NCBI GenBank assembly: GCA_963751395.1
Contig: CAVVUC010000004.1
Coordinates: 558,001-622,000, forward strand
Reading direction: 5' to 3'
From: CAVVUC01 sp963751395
Lineage (GTDB): Bacteria; Verrucomicrobiota; Verrucomicrobiia; Chthoniobacterales; Chthoniobacteraceae
Length of the DNA stretch: 64,000 nucleotides
Shown here: piece by piece, positions 50,485 through 58,573 of the stretch
Position numbering within the stretch: the first letter of the stretch is position 1
Layout of the letters: each line of letters starts with the position of its first letter
Program-made: the position numbers and the translations under genes
Notes under the pieces: generated by a model
What the model was told of the DNA's origin: nothing
Seen by the model: only the letters and a program-made list of their open reading frames with translations
Databases searched by the model: none

Positions 50485-52115
50485 ATGTAGCTCACGTAAG
50501 TCGGCACATAGACCTGCGACTGAATGTACGCCGGCAGATCCGCGGGCCGTGGTTCGGCAGCCAGCCCGCGCTCGTAGGCGATCTCCGCAACCGCCAGCGC
50601 GATGGCGGAGGAGACTTCGCGAATGCGTTTGAGCGACGGGTAAATGCGGCCCTGTTCCAAGTCCGATTCGGAGACTTCGCCGGCGAGGGTGCGCGCCGCG
50701 GCCAGGAACATTTCATCGGTGACGAGCCGGCTTCTCGCAGCGAGCACGCCGAGCCCGACTCCGGGAAAGATGTAAGCGTTGTTGCCCTGGCCGGGCACGA
50801 ATTTCCGTTCGTCGAGCGTCACCGGTCCAAAGGGGCTCCCGCTGGCGAAAACAGCGCGGCCACCGCTCCAGACGTAAGCCTCCTCCGCCGTGCATTCGGC
50901 CATCGAAGTCGGATTCGAGAGCGCGAAAATAATCGGACGCTCGTTAATGCGACCCATCGCCTCGATGATCGGCTGGGTAAAAGTCCCGGGCTGACCCGAG
51001 ACGCCGATGATCGCTGTCGGGCGGAGCGTTTCGACAGCCGCCAAAGTATCCGTGATCGGCGCGTGGTCCTGAGCGTAGGGAAGCTTGTGTTCCGCGAGGC
51101 CGGCACGGCTTTTTACGACGAGTCCCTGCGAGTCGAGGAACCAGCAGCGCGCAACCGCTTCGGCCTCGGTGAGACCTTCGCTTTTCAGCGCGGCGACGGC
51201 GAGGTCGGCGATGCCCGTGCCCGCTTCGCCCGCGCCGAAGAAAAGGAGCTTTTGTTCCTTCAGCTTTCCCCTGGTCAGGCGCAGCGCGGAATACAAACCG
51301 GCGAGCGCAACCGCCGCAGTCCCCTGGATGTCGTCGTTGAAGGTGCAAATGCAGTTCCGGTATTTCTGTAGAAGCCGGAAGGCGTTCCGGTTCGCAAAGT
51401 CCTCGAATTGAACCAGCGTGCCGGGAAAGACTTCCTGCACGGCGGAGACGAATTCCTCGACGAGCGCGTCGTAAGCCTCGCCGCGAACGCGCCGCTGGGT
51501 GAGGCCGATGTAAAGCGGGTCGTTCACAAGCCGCTCGTTTTCCGTGCCGACATCAATCGTGATGGGCAGGCAGACTGACGGATGAATGCCGGCGCACGCG
51601 GTGTAGAGCGAGAGTTTGCCGACGCAAATGCCCATGCCGTTCGCGCCAAGATCGCCGAGGCCGAGGATGCGCTCGCCGTCGGTGACGACGATCACGCGCA
51701 CGTCGTCGGTCTGCCAGTTCCGCAGGATGTCGGCGACGCGCCCCTTGTCTTTTGACGAAATGAAAATGCCGCGCGGCCGTCGGAAAATATGCGCGTATTC
51801 CTGGCAGCCCTGGCCGACGGTCGGGGTGTAAATGATCGGCATCATCTCCTCGATGTTGTCGCAGAGAACCCGGTAGAAGAGCGTCTCGTTGCGATCCTGC
51901 AAAGCGAGCATGAAAATGTAGCGCTCGAGGTTGGACGGCTTCTTGTGCAGGTTGCCGAGCACGCGCGTGACCTGCTGCTCCTGCGTCTGCATTCCCGGCG
52001 GCAGCAGTCCGCGAAGGCCGAGCGCTTCGCGTTCGGCTTCAGTAAAGGCGGTGCCTTTGTTCAGGCGTGGATCTTGAATAAGGCTCAAGCCGCGGGGGAG
52101 TAAGGTGGGTTTCAT
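50481..52115 (-). CDS. maeA: NAD-dependent malic enzyme (oxaloacetate-decarboxylating)
   Basis: 544 residues; converts malate to pyruvate and CO2 with reduction of NAD(P). Typical motifs are FTEAEREALGLRGLLPPG, the substrate-site MMPIIYTPTVGQGCQEY, VVTDGERILGLGDLGANGMG, the metal-binding VQFEDFANRNAFRLLQKYR and FNDDIQGTAAVALAGL, and the dinucleotide fold FFGAGEAGTGIADL. Length and full N-terminal domain fit the large malic enzyme class. The 3' end overlaps the ketosynthase stop by 4 bp on the opposite strand. Upstream lies the CoA-transferase gene on the same strand, 197 bp away. Links carbon from the TCA cycle to acetyl-CoA and storage polymer synthesis. Confidence 0.95.
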   Translation of the reverse strand: MKPTLLPRGLSLIQDPRLNKGTAFTEAEREALGLRGLLPPGMQTQEQQVTRVLGNLHKKPSNLERYIFMLALQDRNETLFYRVLCDNIEEMMPIIYTPTVGQGCQEYAHIFRRPRGIFISSKDKGRVADILRNWQTDDVRVIVVTDGERILGLGDLGANGMGICVGKLSLYTACAGIHPSVCLPITIDVGTENERLVNDPLYIGLTQRRVRGEAYDALVEEFVSAVQEVFPGTLVQFEDFANRNAFRLLQKYRNCICTFNDDIQGTAAVALAGLYSALRLTRGKLKEQKLLFFGAGEAGTGIADLAVAALKSEGLTEAEAVARCWFLDSQGLVVKSRAGLAEHKLPYAQDHAPITDTLAAVETLRPTAIIGVSGQPGTFTQPIIEAMGRINERPIIFALSNPTSMAECTAEEAYVWSGGRAVFASGSPFGPVTLDERKFVPGQGNNAYIFPGVGLGVLAARSRLVTDEMFLAAARTLAGEVSESDLEQGRIYPSLKRIREVSSAIALAVAEIAYERGLAAEPRPADLPAYIQSQVYVPTYVSYI

Positions 52116-52246
52116 AGGCGCTAAAAAGAGGGGTCAGAGTGGCAGTTTCATCTCGCCTTTACTACACCGCTATTGCCAAAAAGCGGTCATCACTTGGCGG
52201 CGGTGGCCACGCGATGTGAGAGGATGCGAAAGCCGGAATGAGGAGG

Positions 52247-52284
52247 CAGGAAACCCAAATCGCGAAGTTCGGCAAGGTTTCCTG
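52247..52284. terminator. Possible stem-loop in the gap between the CoA-transferase and malic enzyme genes
   Basis: Arms CAGGAAACC (52247-52255) and GGTTTCCTG (52276-52284) are exact complements around a 20-nt loop. It lies just downstream of the CoA-transferase stop (52313, minus strand). No T-run follows, so a factor-dependent end or regulatory hairpin is possible. The rest of the 197-bp gap shows no gene. Confidence 0.3.
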
Positions 52285-52312
52285 TCACGCGACCTTATGG
52301 TTCCGCCCCCGC

Positions 52313-53881
52313 TCAAGTCGCTTTCGGGTTTCGTGGTGGGGCGAGTTCGCGCGCGGAGCGGAGCAGACTCGAGATGCGGCTCAACATGCCCCAGTCCACG
52401 CCTCGCATGTCGCCGGTTTCCATGAACTTTTGGTGCATCGCGAAAGCGAGGCCGAACGTCTGCGGCGTGTAGCCGCCCGTTGCGCTCTCAAAATACCCGG
52501 TGAGATCGTCCTGATAATCGGGATGCGCGCAGTTTTCAATCACCGCACGCGCTCGCGATGTCGGGTCTTTGCAACGCATGAGGGCGTAGCCTTGCTCGGT
52601 CACGATCGCCTGAACGGAATGCTCGCTGTGATCGATGTGGCTGCAATGCGGGACGATCGTGCTGATGCGCCCTTCCTTCGCTGTCGAAGGACATGCGAAA
52701 ATCGAGAAGTAGGCGCTTCGTGTGAAATCGCCGGAGCCGCCGATGCCGTTCATCAGGTTCCGACCGAGGACATGGGTGCTGTTGATGTTCCCAAAAATAT
52801 CGACCTCCATTGCAGTGTTGATCGAAATAATTCCCAGCCTCCGGGCGATCTCCGGGCTGTTTGTGATTTCCTGCGGGCGAAGCACGATGCGCTTGCGGAA
52901 AAAGTCGAGGTCGTCGTGAAAAATGCGCATCTTTTCGGGACTCAACGACAGTGACGTGGCGCTGGCGAATGTGATCTTGCCATCCATCATCAGGTCGATG
53001 ACGGAATCCTGGAGAACCTCCGAATACATCTCGAACGGGGGGATGTCCGGGTGCTCGCCCAGGACCTGGAGCACGGAGTTGGCGATGTTGCCGACGCCGG
53101 ATTGAATCGGCAGGAATGTGTGCGGCAGCCGGCGCTTTCGCAACTCCGCCACCAGCAATTCCGCCACTTGCTCGCCGATCTTCCGCGTCATCTCGCTGCC
53201 CGGCTTGAAGGGCCGCGCCTCGTCATCCTCATCGTTGTAAACGACGCCGCGAATCTTCGCCGGGTTCACCTGCACAGTTTCGGTGCCGACCCGGTCCGAG
53301 GCGGAGTAGATGGGGATCTCGCGCCGGTTCGGTGGATCGGCCGGTTCGTAGATGTCGTGAAATCCCCGCAGTGCCTCGGGGTGCCGCCGGTTGATCTCGA
53401 TGAGGATGTTGTCGGCGCATCGCAGAAAAGTCGGCGACGCTCCCACCGAGGTCGTCAGCACGATTTCACCGGCATCATTCAAGTCGCAAGCCTCGACGAC
53501 CGCCCAGTCCAGGTTTCCCAAATAGCCGTAGCGGACATATTGCGGCACCAGCGACAGGTGCATGTCGAAAAAGCGCGTGCGCCCTTTGTTGATGACCTCG
53601 CGCATTTTTGGATCGGACTGGTAAGGCGTCCGCCACAAAACCGCTTCCGCACCGGCCAGCGCTCCATCGATCGACTTCCCGGTCGATGCGCCGGTGATGA
53701 CGCCGACCTGGAAAGGATTTCCGATCCGGTGTTCCTCCTCAGCGTAGGCGGCGAGGGCCCGAGGAATGGCCTTTGCCGCGCCGGCCGGAGTAAAGCCGCT
53801 GAAGCCGATCGTCTCCAGATGAGTGATGAGGCGCGCGGCCTCGTCGGGCTGGAGCACCGGAAAAGAATGCTTTGGTTGCAT
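52313..53881 (-). CDS. Acetyl-CoA hydrolase / succinate-CoA transferase family protein
   Basis: 522 residues from MQPKHSFPVLQPDEA at 53881, chosen over a longer start because upstream residues are Arg-rich and not conserved-looking. Class I CoA-transferase signatures include GVITGASTGKSIDGALAGAE, the glycine-rich LPIQSGVGNIANSVLQVLGE segment near the active-site glutamate region, FGNINSTHVLGRNLMNGIGG, ISTIVPHCSHIDHSEHSVQA and VTEQGYALMRCKDPTSRARA. It resembles succinyl-CoA:acetate CoA-transferase (AarC/Cat1 type). Such enzymes move CoA between acetate and succinate or hydrolyse acetyl-CoA. Located directly upstream of the PHA genes, it may supply or drain acyl-CoA pools. Confidence 0.92.
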   Translation of the reverse strand: MQPKHSFPVLQPDEAARLITHLETIGFSGFTPAGAAKAIPRALAAYAEEEHRIGNPFQVGVITGASTGKSIDGALAGAEAVLWRTPYQSDPKMREVINKGRTRFFDMHLSLVPQYVRYGYLGNLDWAVVEACDLNDAGEIVLTTSVGASPTFLRCADNILIEINRRHPEALRGFHDIYEPADPPNRREIPIYSASDRVGTETVQVNPAKIRGVVYNDEDDEARPFKPGSEMTRKIGEQVAELLVAELRKRRLPHTFLPIQSGVGNIANSVLQVLGEHPDIPPFEMYSEVLQDSVIDLMMDGKITFASATSLSLSPEKMRIFHDDLDFFRKRIVLRPQEITNSPEIARRLGIISINTAMEVDIFGNINSTHVLGRNLMNGIGGSGDFTRSAYFSIFACPSTAKEGRISTIVPHCSHIDHSEHSVQAIVTEQGYALMRCKDPTSRARAVIENCAHPDYQDDLTGYFESATGGYTPQTFGLAFAMHQKFMETGDMRGVDWGMLSRISSLLRSARELAPPRNPKAT

Positions 53882-53953
53882 TGGTTTAGAAATATGAGGC
53901 GGGCACCGGCGGAGCGCCCGGCGCATATTTAAGCCGGAGTAAATCCGGGAGGG

Positions 53954-54703
53954 TTACATGTACATTCCGCCATTCACACCAAGCACCTGGCCGGTGATGT
54001 AGCTCGCTTGCGGGCTGGCAAAGAACGTGACAGCGGCGGCGATTTCCTCGGGCTTCGCCATGCGACCGACGGGGATCAGACCCTTGATCTGATCGACGAC
54101 CTGCTCGGGCATTCCCTTTGTCATGTCCGTCTCGGTGTATCCCGGCGACACGCAGTTGACCGTGACGCCTTTCCGCGACACTTCGCGCGCGAGCGTCATC
54201 GTGAAGGCAATCAAGCCCCCCTTGGTCACGGCGTAGTTTGCCTGGCCGAAATTGCCCGTCTGCCCGCCCATCGACGAAATGTTGATGATGCGGCCCCAGC
54301 CTTTTTCCACCATCGCGGGCAGCAACTCGTGTGTGACGTTGAACGGACCGTTCAGATTCACTCCGAGCACCTCATCCCACATCTCCTTCGTCATTTTCAA
54401 AAAGGAACGGTCGCGATTGATGCCGGCATTGTTCACGAGGATATCCACCGCACCGAACTCCTCTTTGATTTGCTTCACCATCTCCGTGGCTTGAGCGCTG
54501 TCGGAGATGTCGGCGCGATAGGCTTTCGCCCGGACCTTTCTCTTTTTCAATTCGCTGACCACCTCGTCAGCCGCGTCGTCGTGGCTCTGGTAGTTGATCA
54601 ACGTGTCACATTTCGCATCCGCAAGGGAGATTGCGATCGCACGTCCGATTCCGCGGCTGCCGCCGGTGATGAGGGCGACTTTTCCACTTAGGTCGATTTT
54701 CAT
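53954..54703 (-). CDS. phaB: Acetoacetyl-CoA reductase (NADPH-dependent SDR)
   Basis: 249 residues. Reduces acetoacetyl-CoA to (R)-3-hydroxybutyryl-CoA, the PHA monomer. Classical short-chain dehydrogenase motifs are present: cofactor loop VALITGGSRGIGRAIAISLA, NNAGINRDRSFLKM, the catalytic serine in IINISSMGGQTGNFGQ and Tyr/Lys in NYAVTKGG, and the C-terminal NGGMYM. The GINRD and GQTGNFGQ segments are typical of PhaB/FabG. Assignment to PhaB rather than FabG rests on the surrounding PHA genes and is therefore partly contextual. A partial copy of the TTTTGTGC motif lies at 54730-54737, just upstream of its start. Confidence 0.88.
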   Translation of the reverse strand: MKIDLSGKVALITGGSRGIGRAIAISLADAKCDTLINYQSHDDAADEVVSELKKRKVRAKAYRADISDSAQATEMVKQIKEEFGAVDILVNNAGINRDRSFLKMTKEMWDEVLGVNLNGPFNVTHELLPAMVEKGWGRIINISSMGGQTGNFGQANYAVTKGGLIAFTMTLAREVSRKGVTVNCVSPGYTETDMTKGMPEQVVDQIKGLIPVGRMAKPEEIAAAVTFFASPQASYITGQVLGVNGGMYM

Positions 54704-54831
54704 AAGGAACTCCTGTTTGTTGTTTCTGGTTTTGTGCTTTCGAGGCGACCCGGTGGGATCTCATCTTCAGCAGGGGACACAACCAAGCTGCCGCTTTACG
54801 TGCTGAGAATCAAGCTCGCATCGGGCCAAAA

Positions 54832-55725
54832 TTAAGTGGCCGGCCGCCAGCCTGCATCGGCCCACAGTTCACCGCTCACAGCGGCGTTCGTCACCATGAA
54901 GCAGATCGCGTCGGCGATTTCATGAGGCTTGATCAGGCGTTTGAGTTGAGTCTGCGGCAACACCTTGGTGTTGATGTATTCCTCGCCCAAGGCCCGAACC
55001 ATCGGCGTGTCCGTGAATCCCGGATGAATGACGCTGCAGCGGACACCGTAATACATCGCCTCCGCCATGAGCGTGGACGCGGCGCCTTCCAGTCCCGCCT
55101 TTGTCGAGGAATAGGAGATTTGCCCGACGTTGCCGCTCGATGCGATCGAACCCAGAAAGACGACCGCTCCTTGAAGGCCTTCATCCGGGTGCCAGCGCTT
55201 CAGTCCCTTCGCGAGGCGATCTTTCGCGATCGCGGCCACCAGCTCGATCGCCCAGTAAACCGGAGCGATCATGTTGATTTCCGTGACCTTCCGAAAATCC
55301 TCGACCGGATAAATGACGACCTTGCCCGTCTGCTTGTCGATTCGCACAGCGAGGGCGTCCTTCGTGATCGCGGCCGCGGGCACGCAGATGCGCGGAACAC
55401 CGGCCCGTTTTGTGATGTCGGCGAAGACATGCTGGCGGAAAGCTGGATCGGTCGTGTCGCCGCGATATGCGAACGCGACTTCGCGGCCGGCTTTCTCGTT
55501 CAGGTCATACGCGACCTGGATGATGCGCTCGCTGAAATCAACGAGCGCGAGCCCGTTTGCGCCGCGTTGCATCATGTCCAGGGCAAGCGCCTCGCCGATG
55601 CCGCCCGCGGCTCCGGTGATGACGCCCACGTGTCCTTTGATCGTGTGCAAATGGGTATCACTGCTGTTGGATGGATCGCTTTCCTGGCGGTCCGTGGGTT
55701 CCAGGGTGGTATTGGAGGGATTCAT
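54832..55725 (-). CDS. Short-chain dehydrogenase/reductase of the PHA locus
   Basis: 297 residues. After a polar N-terminal extension of about 30 residues, the Rossmann cofactor motif GVITGAAGGIGEALALDMM appears, followed by an acidic residue suited to NAD binding (LVDFSERI). The catalytic serine is in VVFLGSIASSGNVGQISYSS and the Tyr/Lys pair in SYSSTKAGLEGA. The C-terminus reads ELWADAGWRPAT. Length exceeds typical PhaB. The substrate is unknown; by context it may act on a hydroxyacyl-CoA or related alcohol. It diverges from phaR, sharing an intergenic region that carries a candidate PhaR site at 55788. Confidence 0.85.
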   Translation of the reverse strand: MNPSNTTLEPTDRQESDPSNSSDTHLHTIKGHVGVITGAAGGIGEALALDMMQRGANGLALVDFSERIIQVAYDLNEKAGREVAFAYRGDTTDPAFRQHVFADITKRAGVPRICVPAAAITKDALAVRIDKQTGKVVIYPVEDFRKVTEINMIAPVYWAIELVAAIAKDRLAKGLKRWHPDEGLQGAVVFLGSIASSGNVGQISYSSTKAGLEGAASTLMAEAMYYGVRCSVIHPGFTDTPMVRALGEEYINTKVLPQTQLKRLIKPHEIADAICFMVTNAAVSGELWADAGWRPAT

Positions 55726-55787
55726 GCCTGAAAGCTAAGGCCGCGCGATTGCCGATGTCCAATGATTTTTTGCGTTCGTGTTAAAAT

Positions 55788-55801
55788 TTTTGTGCAACTG
55801 C
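55788..55801 (+). promoter_or_regulatory. Candidate PhaR operator, site 1 (TTTTGTGCAACTGC)
   Basis: The 14-bp motif TTTTGTGCAANNGC occurs here and again upstream of the phasin gene at 57941. This copy lies between the divergent SDR gene and phaR, 86 bp upstream of the phaR start and ahead of a TTGACA at 55813-55818. Autoregulation by PhaR is known in other bacteria; binding to this particular motif is inference. Confidence 0.4.
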
Positions 55802-55887
55802 GTTATGAAGAATTTGACATCCGGGTAAACGAGTTCCAACATGAATCCGGCGATTCGAAGTCATGACCCCGGATCGAAGTCAGTTTT

Positions 55888-56488
55888 ATGCCACAGAAAA
55901 AAACGGAAGAACCGCTGCTCGAAATCCGGAAATACGCAAACCGGCGGTATTACGACAGCACCAAAAGCCGGCACCTCAGCCTCGACCAAATTCACAAGCT
56001 GATTCTTTCGGGCTCCAACATCCGTGTCGTGGACGCCCAGACCGGGCAGGACATCACGGCGAAGGTGCTCACGCAAATCCTGCTCGAGTACCGAGCCGCT
56101 CAAGCTCGACATGTTTTCCAACGAACTGCTGACACAGGCGATTCGCGTCAATGACTCCCTGCTAAAGGATTTCGTGGACGTTTACTTTCGCCAGGCCTTC
56201 GAGGCGTTCTGCGGTTCGCAAAGGCACGTCGATCAGATGTTGCGGCAGGCCCACCAGTTGACCAGCGCCATCCCGGCCCCGGCTTCCTGGGCCACGAATT
56301 TTCTTCCTCCCTGGATGCCCCGCCCGGTTCCCGCCGCGACAACGCCGGCCCCGGCGAAGCCCGAACAGAACCACAGCTCCCAGCAGGGTGTTCAGGGCGA
56401 GCTGGCTGCCATTCGAAATGAAGTGGCGAAGCTGAAGCAGCAACTCCGCCGCAAGGAATCGGCGCGACCGAAAAGCGTCAAAAAGTAG
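55888..56488 (+). CDS. phaR: PHA synthesis repressor PhaR, one apparent +1 frameshift
   Basis: DNA-binding regulator that represses phasin and PHA genes and also binds PHA polymer. The N-terminal PHB/PHA accumulation-regulator DNA-binding domain is complete: LLEIRKYANRRYYDSTKSRH, LSLDQIHKLILSGSNIRVVD and QTGQDITAKVLTQILLEY. The frame then breaks at 56091-56092, where an extra C interrupts Y-EPLKLDMFSN. In the next frame the polymer-binding region continues (LLTQAIRVNDSLLKDFVDVY, FRQAFEAFCGSQRHVDQMLR), with a Lys/Arg-rich C-terminus. Removing one base gives a 199-residue protein, normal for PhaR. As it stands only the DNA-binding half would be made. The ABC1 gene starts 6 bp downstream. Confidence 0.88.
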
Positions 56489-56494
56489 GAGGCC

Positions 56495-57961
56495 ATGAAA
56501 CGTGGCACACAGCCGCGAGGGAGTGAGCATTGCGCTTCGGTTCTTGTGCGTTTGCTACAACCCGGTTCCTGGATTCCGGACTCCCATGCGATGTGGCGTC
56601 CGATCGTCGAATCGCTGCTCGAGATGTTTCTCGGCCATTTCGATTCCAAAACGCTCGCCCACCTCTTGAATCGTCAGCGTTCGCTTCCCGCGTCCGCCAC
56701 TCCCGCAGATCGCGCCTCAGAGGCGGCGACGGGTCTGACGGCGCTCCACAAGATCTGCCAGATTCTCTCGCGCAGTTCGCATCTGCCCGAGGAGGCGCAG
56801 GCGGCTCTGGCACCACTCGAAAGCCTGCCTCCATCTGCAATTCCCGACCAGTCATTGGCAGCGGCTGTGGCTCTGGCAAAAAGCGGGAGACCGGACCTTT
56901 CGCCGGGTCCGGGTGATGTGGGTGTGGCTCGAGGAAGTGTCGCGGATGTCTTTCGGTTTTACTCGCGCGGCGCTGGCGCGACAAGGCGCCATGCCCTTAA
57001 AACCGTGCGGCCCGACGCGCTGAGCCGTGTCCGTCACGAGGCGGCCATCCTGCAAAAAATGGCGGACGAATCGACGACGATCGCGCAGGTGCTCGGAGAG
57101 GACTTCTCGCAGGTTCTCGTCGGCGTGCTTCGCGATGCGGGCCGCGCGCTGTTGCGCGAAATTGATTTCGAGGGCGAGGCGTCGAACCTCCGCGACGCAT
57201 TCGCTTTTTACAAGAACGACAATCGCGTCACGGTCCCGGCGCTCGACGGAATGCTGAAGGGGCGAGGAATCCTCATGGAATATGTTGAGGGGTCGCCCCT
57301 TCTCGAAACACCGCTCGATGAGTCCCAGCGGCGGGAAGCCGCGCGGCTGGTGTTTCGGAGCGTGCTCCTGGAGCCGCTTTTCTCGGGGCTTGAACAGACA
57401 ATCTTCCATGCCGATCCGCACGCCGGAAATATTCTTGTGCAAACGCGCAATGCCGGGGTCGGGATCGCACTGCTCGACTGGAGCCAGGCGGGCCGTCTTC
57501 GTGCTTCGCAGCGCCATGCCTTGATCGAACTATCCCTTTATTGCTTCGCCGGACGAGACCCGTCGGAGGAGTTGATGATGCGGCTTTTCGAAACGAAGCG
57601 AAAGCCTGGAGCCGTCAGTATTCCGCGGCCCGTCGGGAACCCGCTGCACGCGGCCTTCGACATCGTCCAACAAATGGTGCTCGCAGGTTTCCCAGTGCCT
57701 GAAAACCTTGTGCTGCTGCGGAAGGCGTTCTTCACGGTCGAAGGCATCGCGCTTCATATCGAGCCCGCTTTCAATAGCTGGCGGGAAACCCGTTTGTATG
57801 CGCTGGGTGTGCTGTCAAGCGAAGCTCCGGTCCGCGCCTGGAGCCTGCTGTTCGCCGGGCTGGATCAGCCGTCGTCTTACCGTTCCGGACTGACCACCAG
57901 AAAGTTCGCGACATTCCTGGCCGGGCAGTGGCCGAAAGTATTTTGTGCAAACGCAAAATAA
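56495..57961 (+). CDS. ABC1/AarF-type atypical kinase-like protein in the PHA locus
   Basis: 488 residues. The central region has ABC1 (UbiB/ADCK-like) features: RRHALKTVRPDALSRVRHEA with the conserved lysine, LLREIDFEGEASNLRDAF, ILMEYVEGSPLLE, and the kinase loop HADPHAGNILV. LLDWSQAGRL takes the place of the DFG motif. The N-terminal about 130 residues are helical and poorly conserved-looking. ABC1 proteins usually support ubiquinone or lipid metabolism; a link to PHA granules is suggested only by location between phaR and the phasin gene. An AGGAGG lies only 2 nt before the ATG at 56495, so a downstream start (for example 56591) is possible. Confidence 0.82.
   Translation: MKRGTQPRGSEHCASVLVRLLQPGSWIPDSHAMWRPIVESLLEMFLGHFDSKTLAHLLNRQRSLPASATPADRASEAATGLTALHKICQILSRSSHLPEEAQAALAPLESLPPSAIPDQSLAAAVALAKSGRPDLSPGPGDVGVARGSVADVFRFYSRGAGATRRHALKTVRPDALSRVRHEAAILQKMADESTTIAQVLGEDFSQVLVGVLRDAGRALLREIDFEGEASNLRDAFAFYKNDNRVTVPALDGMLKGRGILMEYVEGSPLLETPLDESQRREAARLVFRSVLLEPLFSGLEQTIFHADPHAGNILVQTRNAGVGIALLDWSQAGRLRASQRHALIELSLYCFAGRDPSEELMMRLFETKRKPGAVSIPRPVGNPLHAAFDIVQQMVLAGFPVPENLVLLRKAFFTVEGIALHIEPAFNSWRETRLYALGVLSSEAPVRAWSLLFAGLDQPSSYRSGLTTRKFATFLAGQWPKVFCANAK
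57941..57954 (+). promoter_or_regulatory. Candidate PhaR operator, site 2 (TTTTGTGCAAACGC)
   Basis: Second copy of the TTTTGTGCAANNGC motif. It overlaps the last codons of the ABC1 gene and lies 110 bp upstream of the phasin start. The following bases (57955-57984) contain TTGACT and are AT-rich, so the phasin promoter is probably here. PhaR represses phasin genes in other bacteria; this site is inferred from the motif match only. Confidence 0.45.
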
Positions 57962-58063
57962 TTGTTGACTGGGTGTCAATCCGCATGACATTTTTCACCA
58001 GAGCCAGGAACACCGTTCCGGGCACGAAAAAAGAAACCACAAAACACAGGAGGAAATAAAACC

Positions 58064-58534
58064 ATGAGTGCCACCGCCACCAAAGAAAAGGCCGCCCGGC
58101 CTTCCGAAACAATGAACGAGCTCTTTCACGAGGCGCTCCGCAGCTACGAGAAAGCCCTGAAGTCGGGCATCCAGTTGCAGGAGGAATCCGTCAATCTGTG
58201 GAAGGATCTGCTCACCAAGCTCGGCTCGCCGGAGGAATTCCAGGCAAAGCTCGAGTCGTTGACCAAAGACGTATTCCCCGACGCGCGCAAGCGGCTGGAG
58301 GAGTTTGTCGAGACATTCAACCGCACCAGCAATCAGACGCTCGATCTGTTCCAAAAATCGCTCGGCGTGTATCAGGCCACCTCGGTGACCGATGCGCAGC
58401 GCCGGATTCAGGACGTGATGGAGAGTTCGCTGACCACGCTGCGCGTGAACGTCCACACGGCTCTGAACACGAACGCAAAAATCATCAGTTCGTGGAAAGA
58501 ACTGGTCGATCGTTTCGGCCCGGCCGTAAAGTAA
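58064..58534 (+). CDS. Phasin (PHA granule-associated protein)
   Basis: 156 residues, almost fully helical and amphipathic (NELFHEALRSYEKALKSGIQ, EEFVETFNRTSNQTLDLFQK, RIQDVMESSLTTLRVNVHTA). This is the composition of granule-coating phasins. A strong AGGAGG lies about 10 nt before the ATG, consistent with high expression. A candidate PhaR site is found 110 bp upstream. It is preceded by the ABC1 gene and followed by phaA 39 bp downstream. The exact phasin subfamily is not certain, but the location inside the PHA locus makes the call secure. Confidence 0.87.
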   Translation: MSATATKEKAARPSETMNELFHEALRSYEKALKSGIQLQEESVNLWKDLLTKLGSPEEFQAKLESLTKDVFPDARKRLEEFVETFNRTSNQTLDLFQKSLGVYQATSVTDAQRRIQDVMESSLTTLRVNVHTALNTNAKIISSWKELVDRFGPAVK

Positions 58535-58573
58535 TGTCCTAGAACACGGCATCTCGAAAAGAGATCAACCCCC

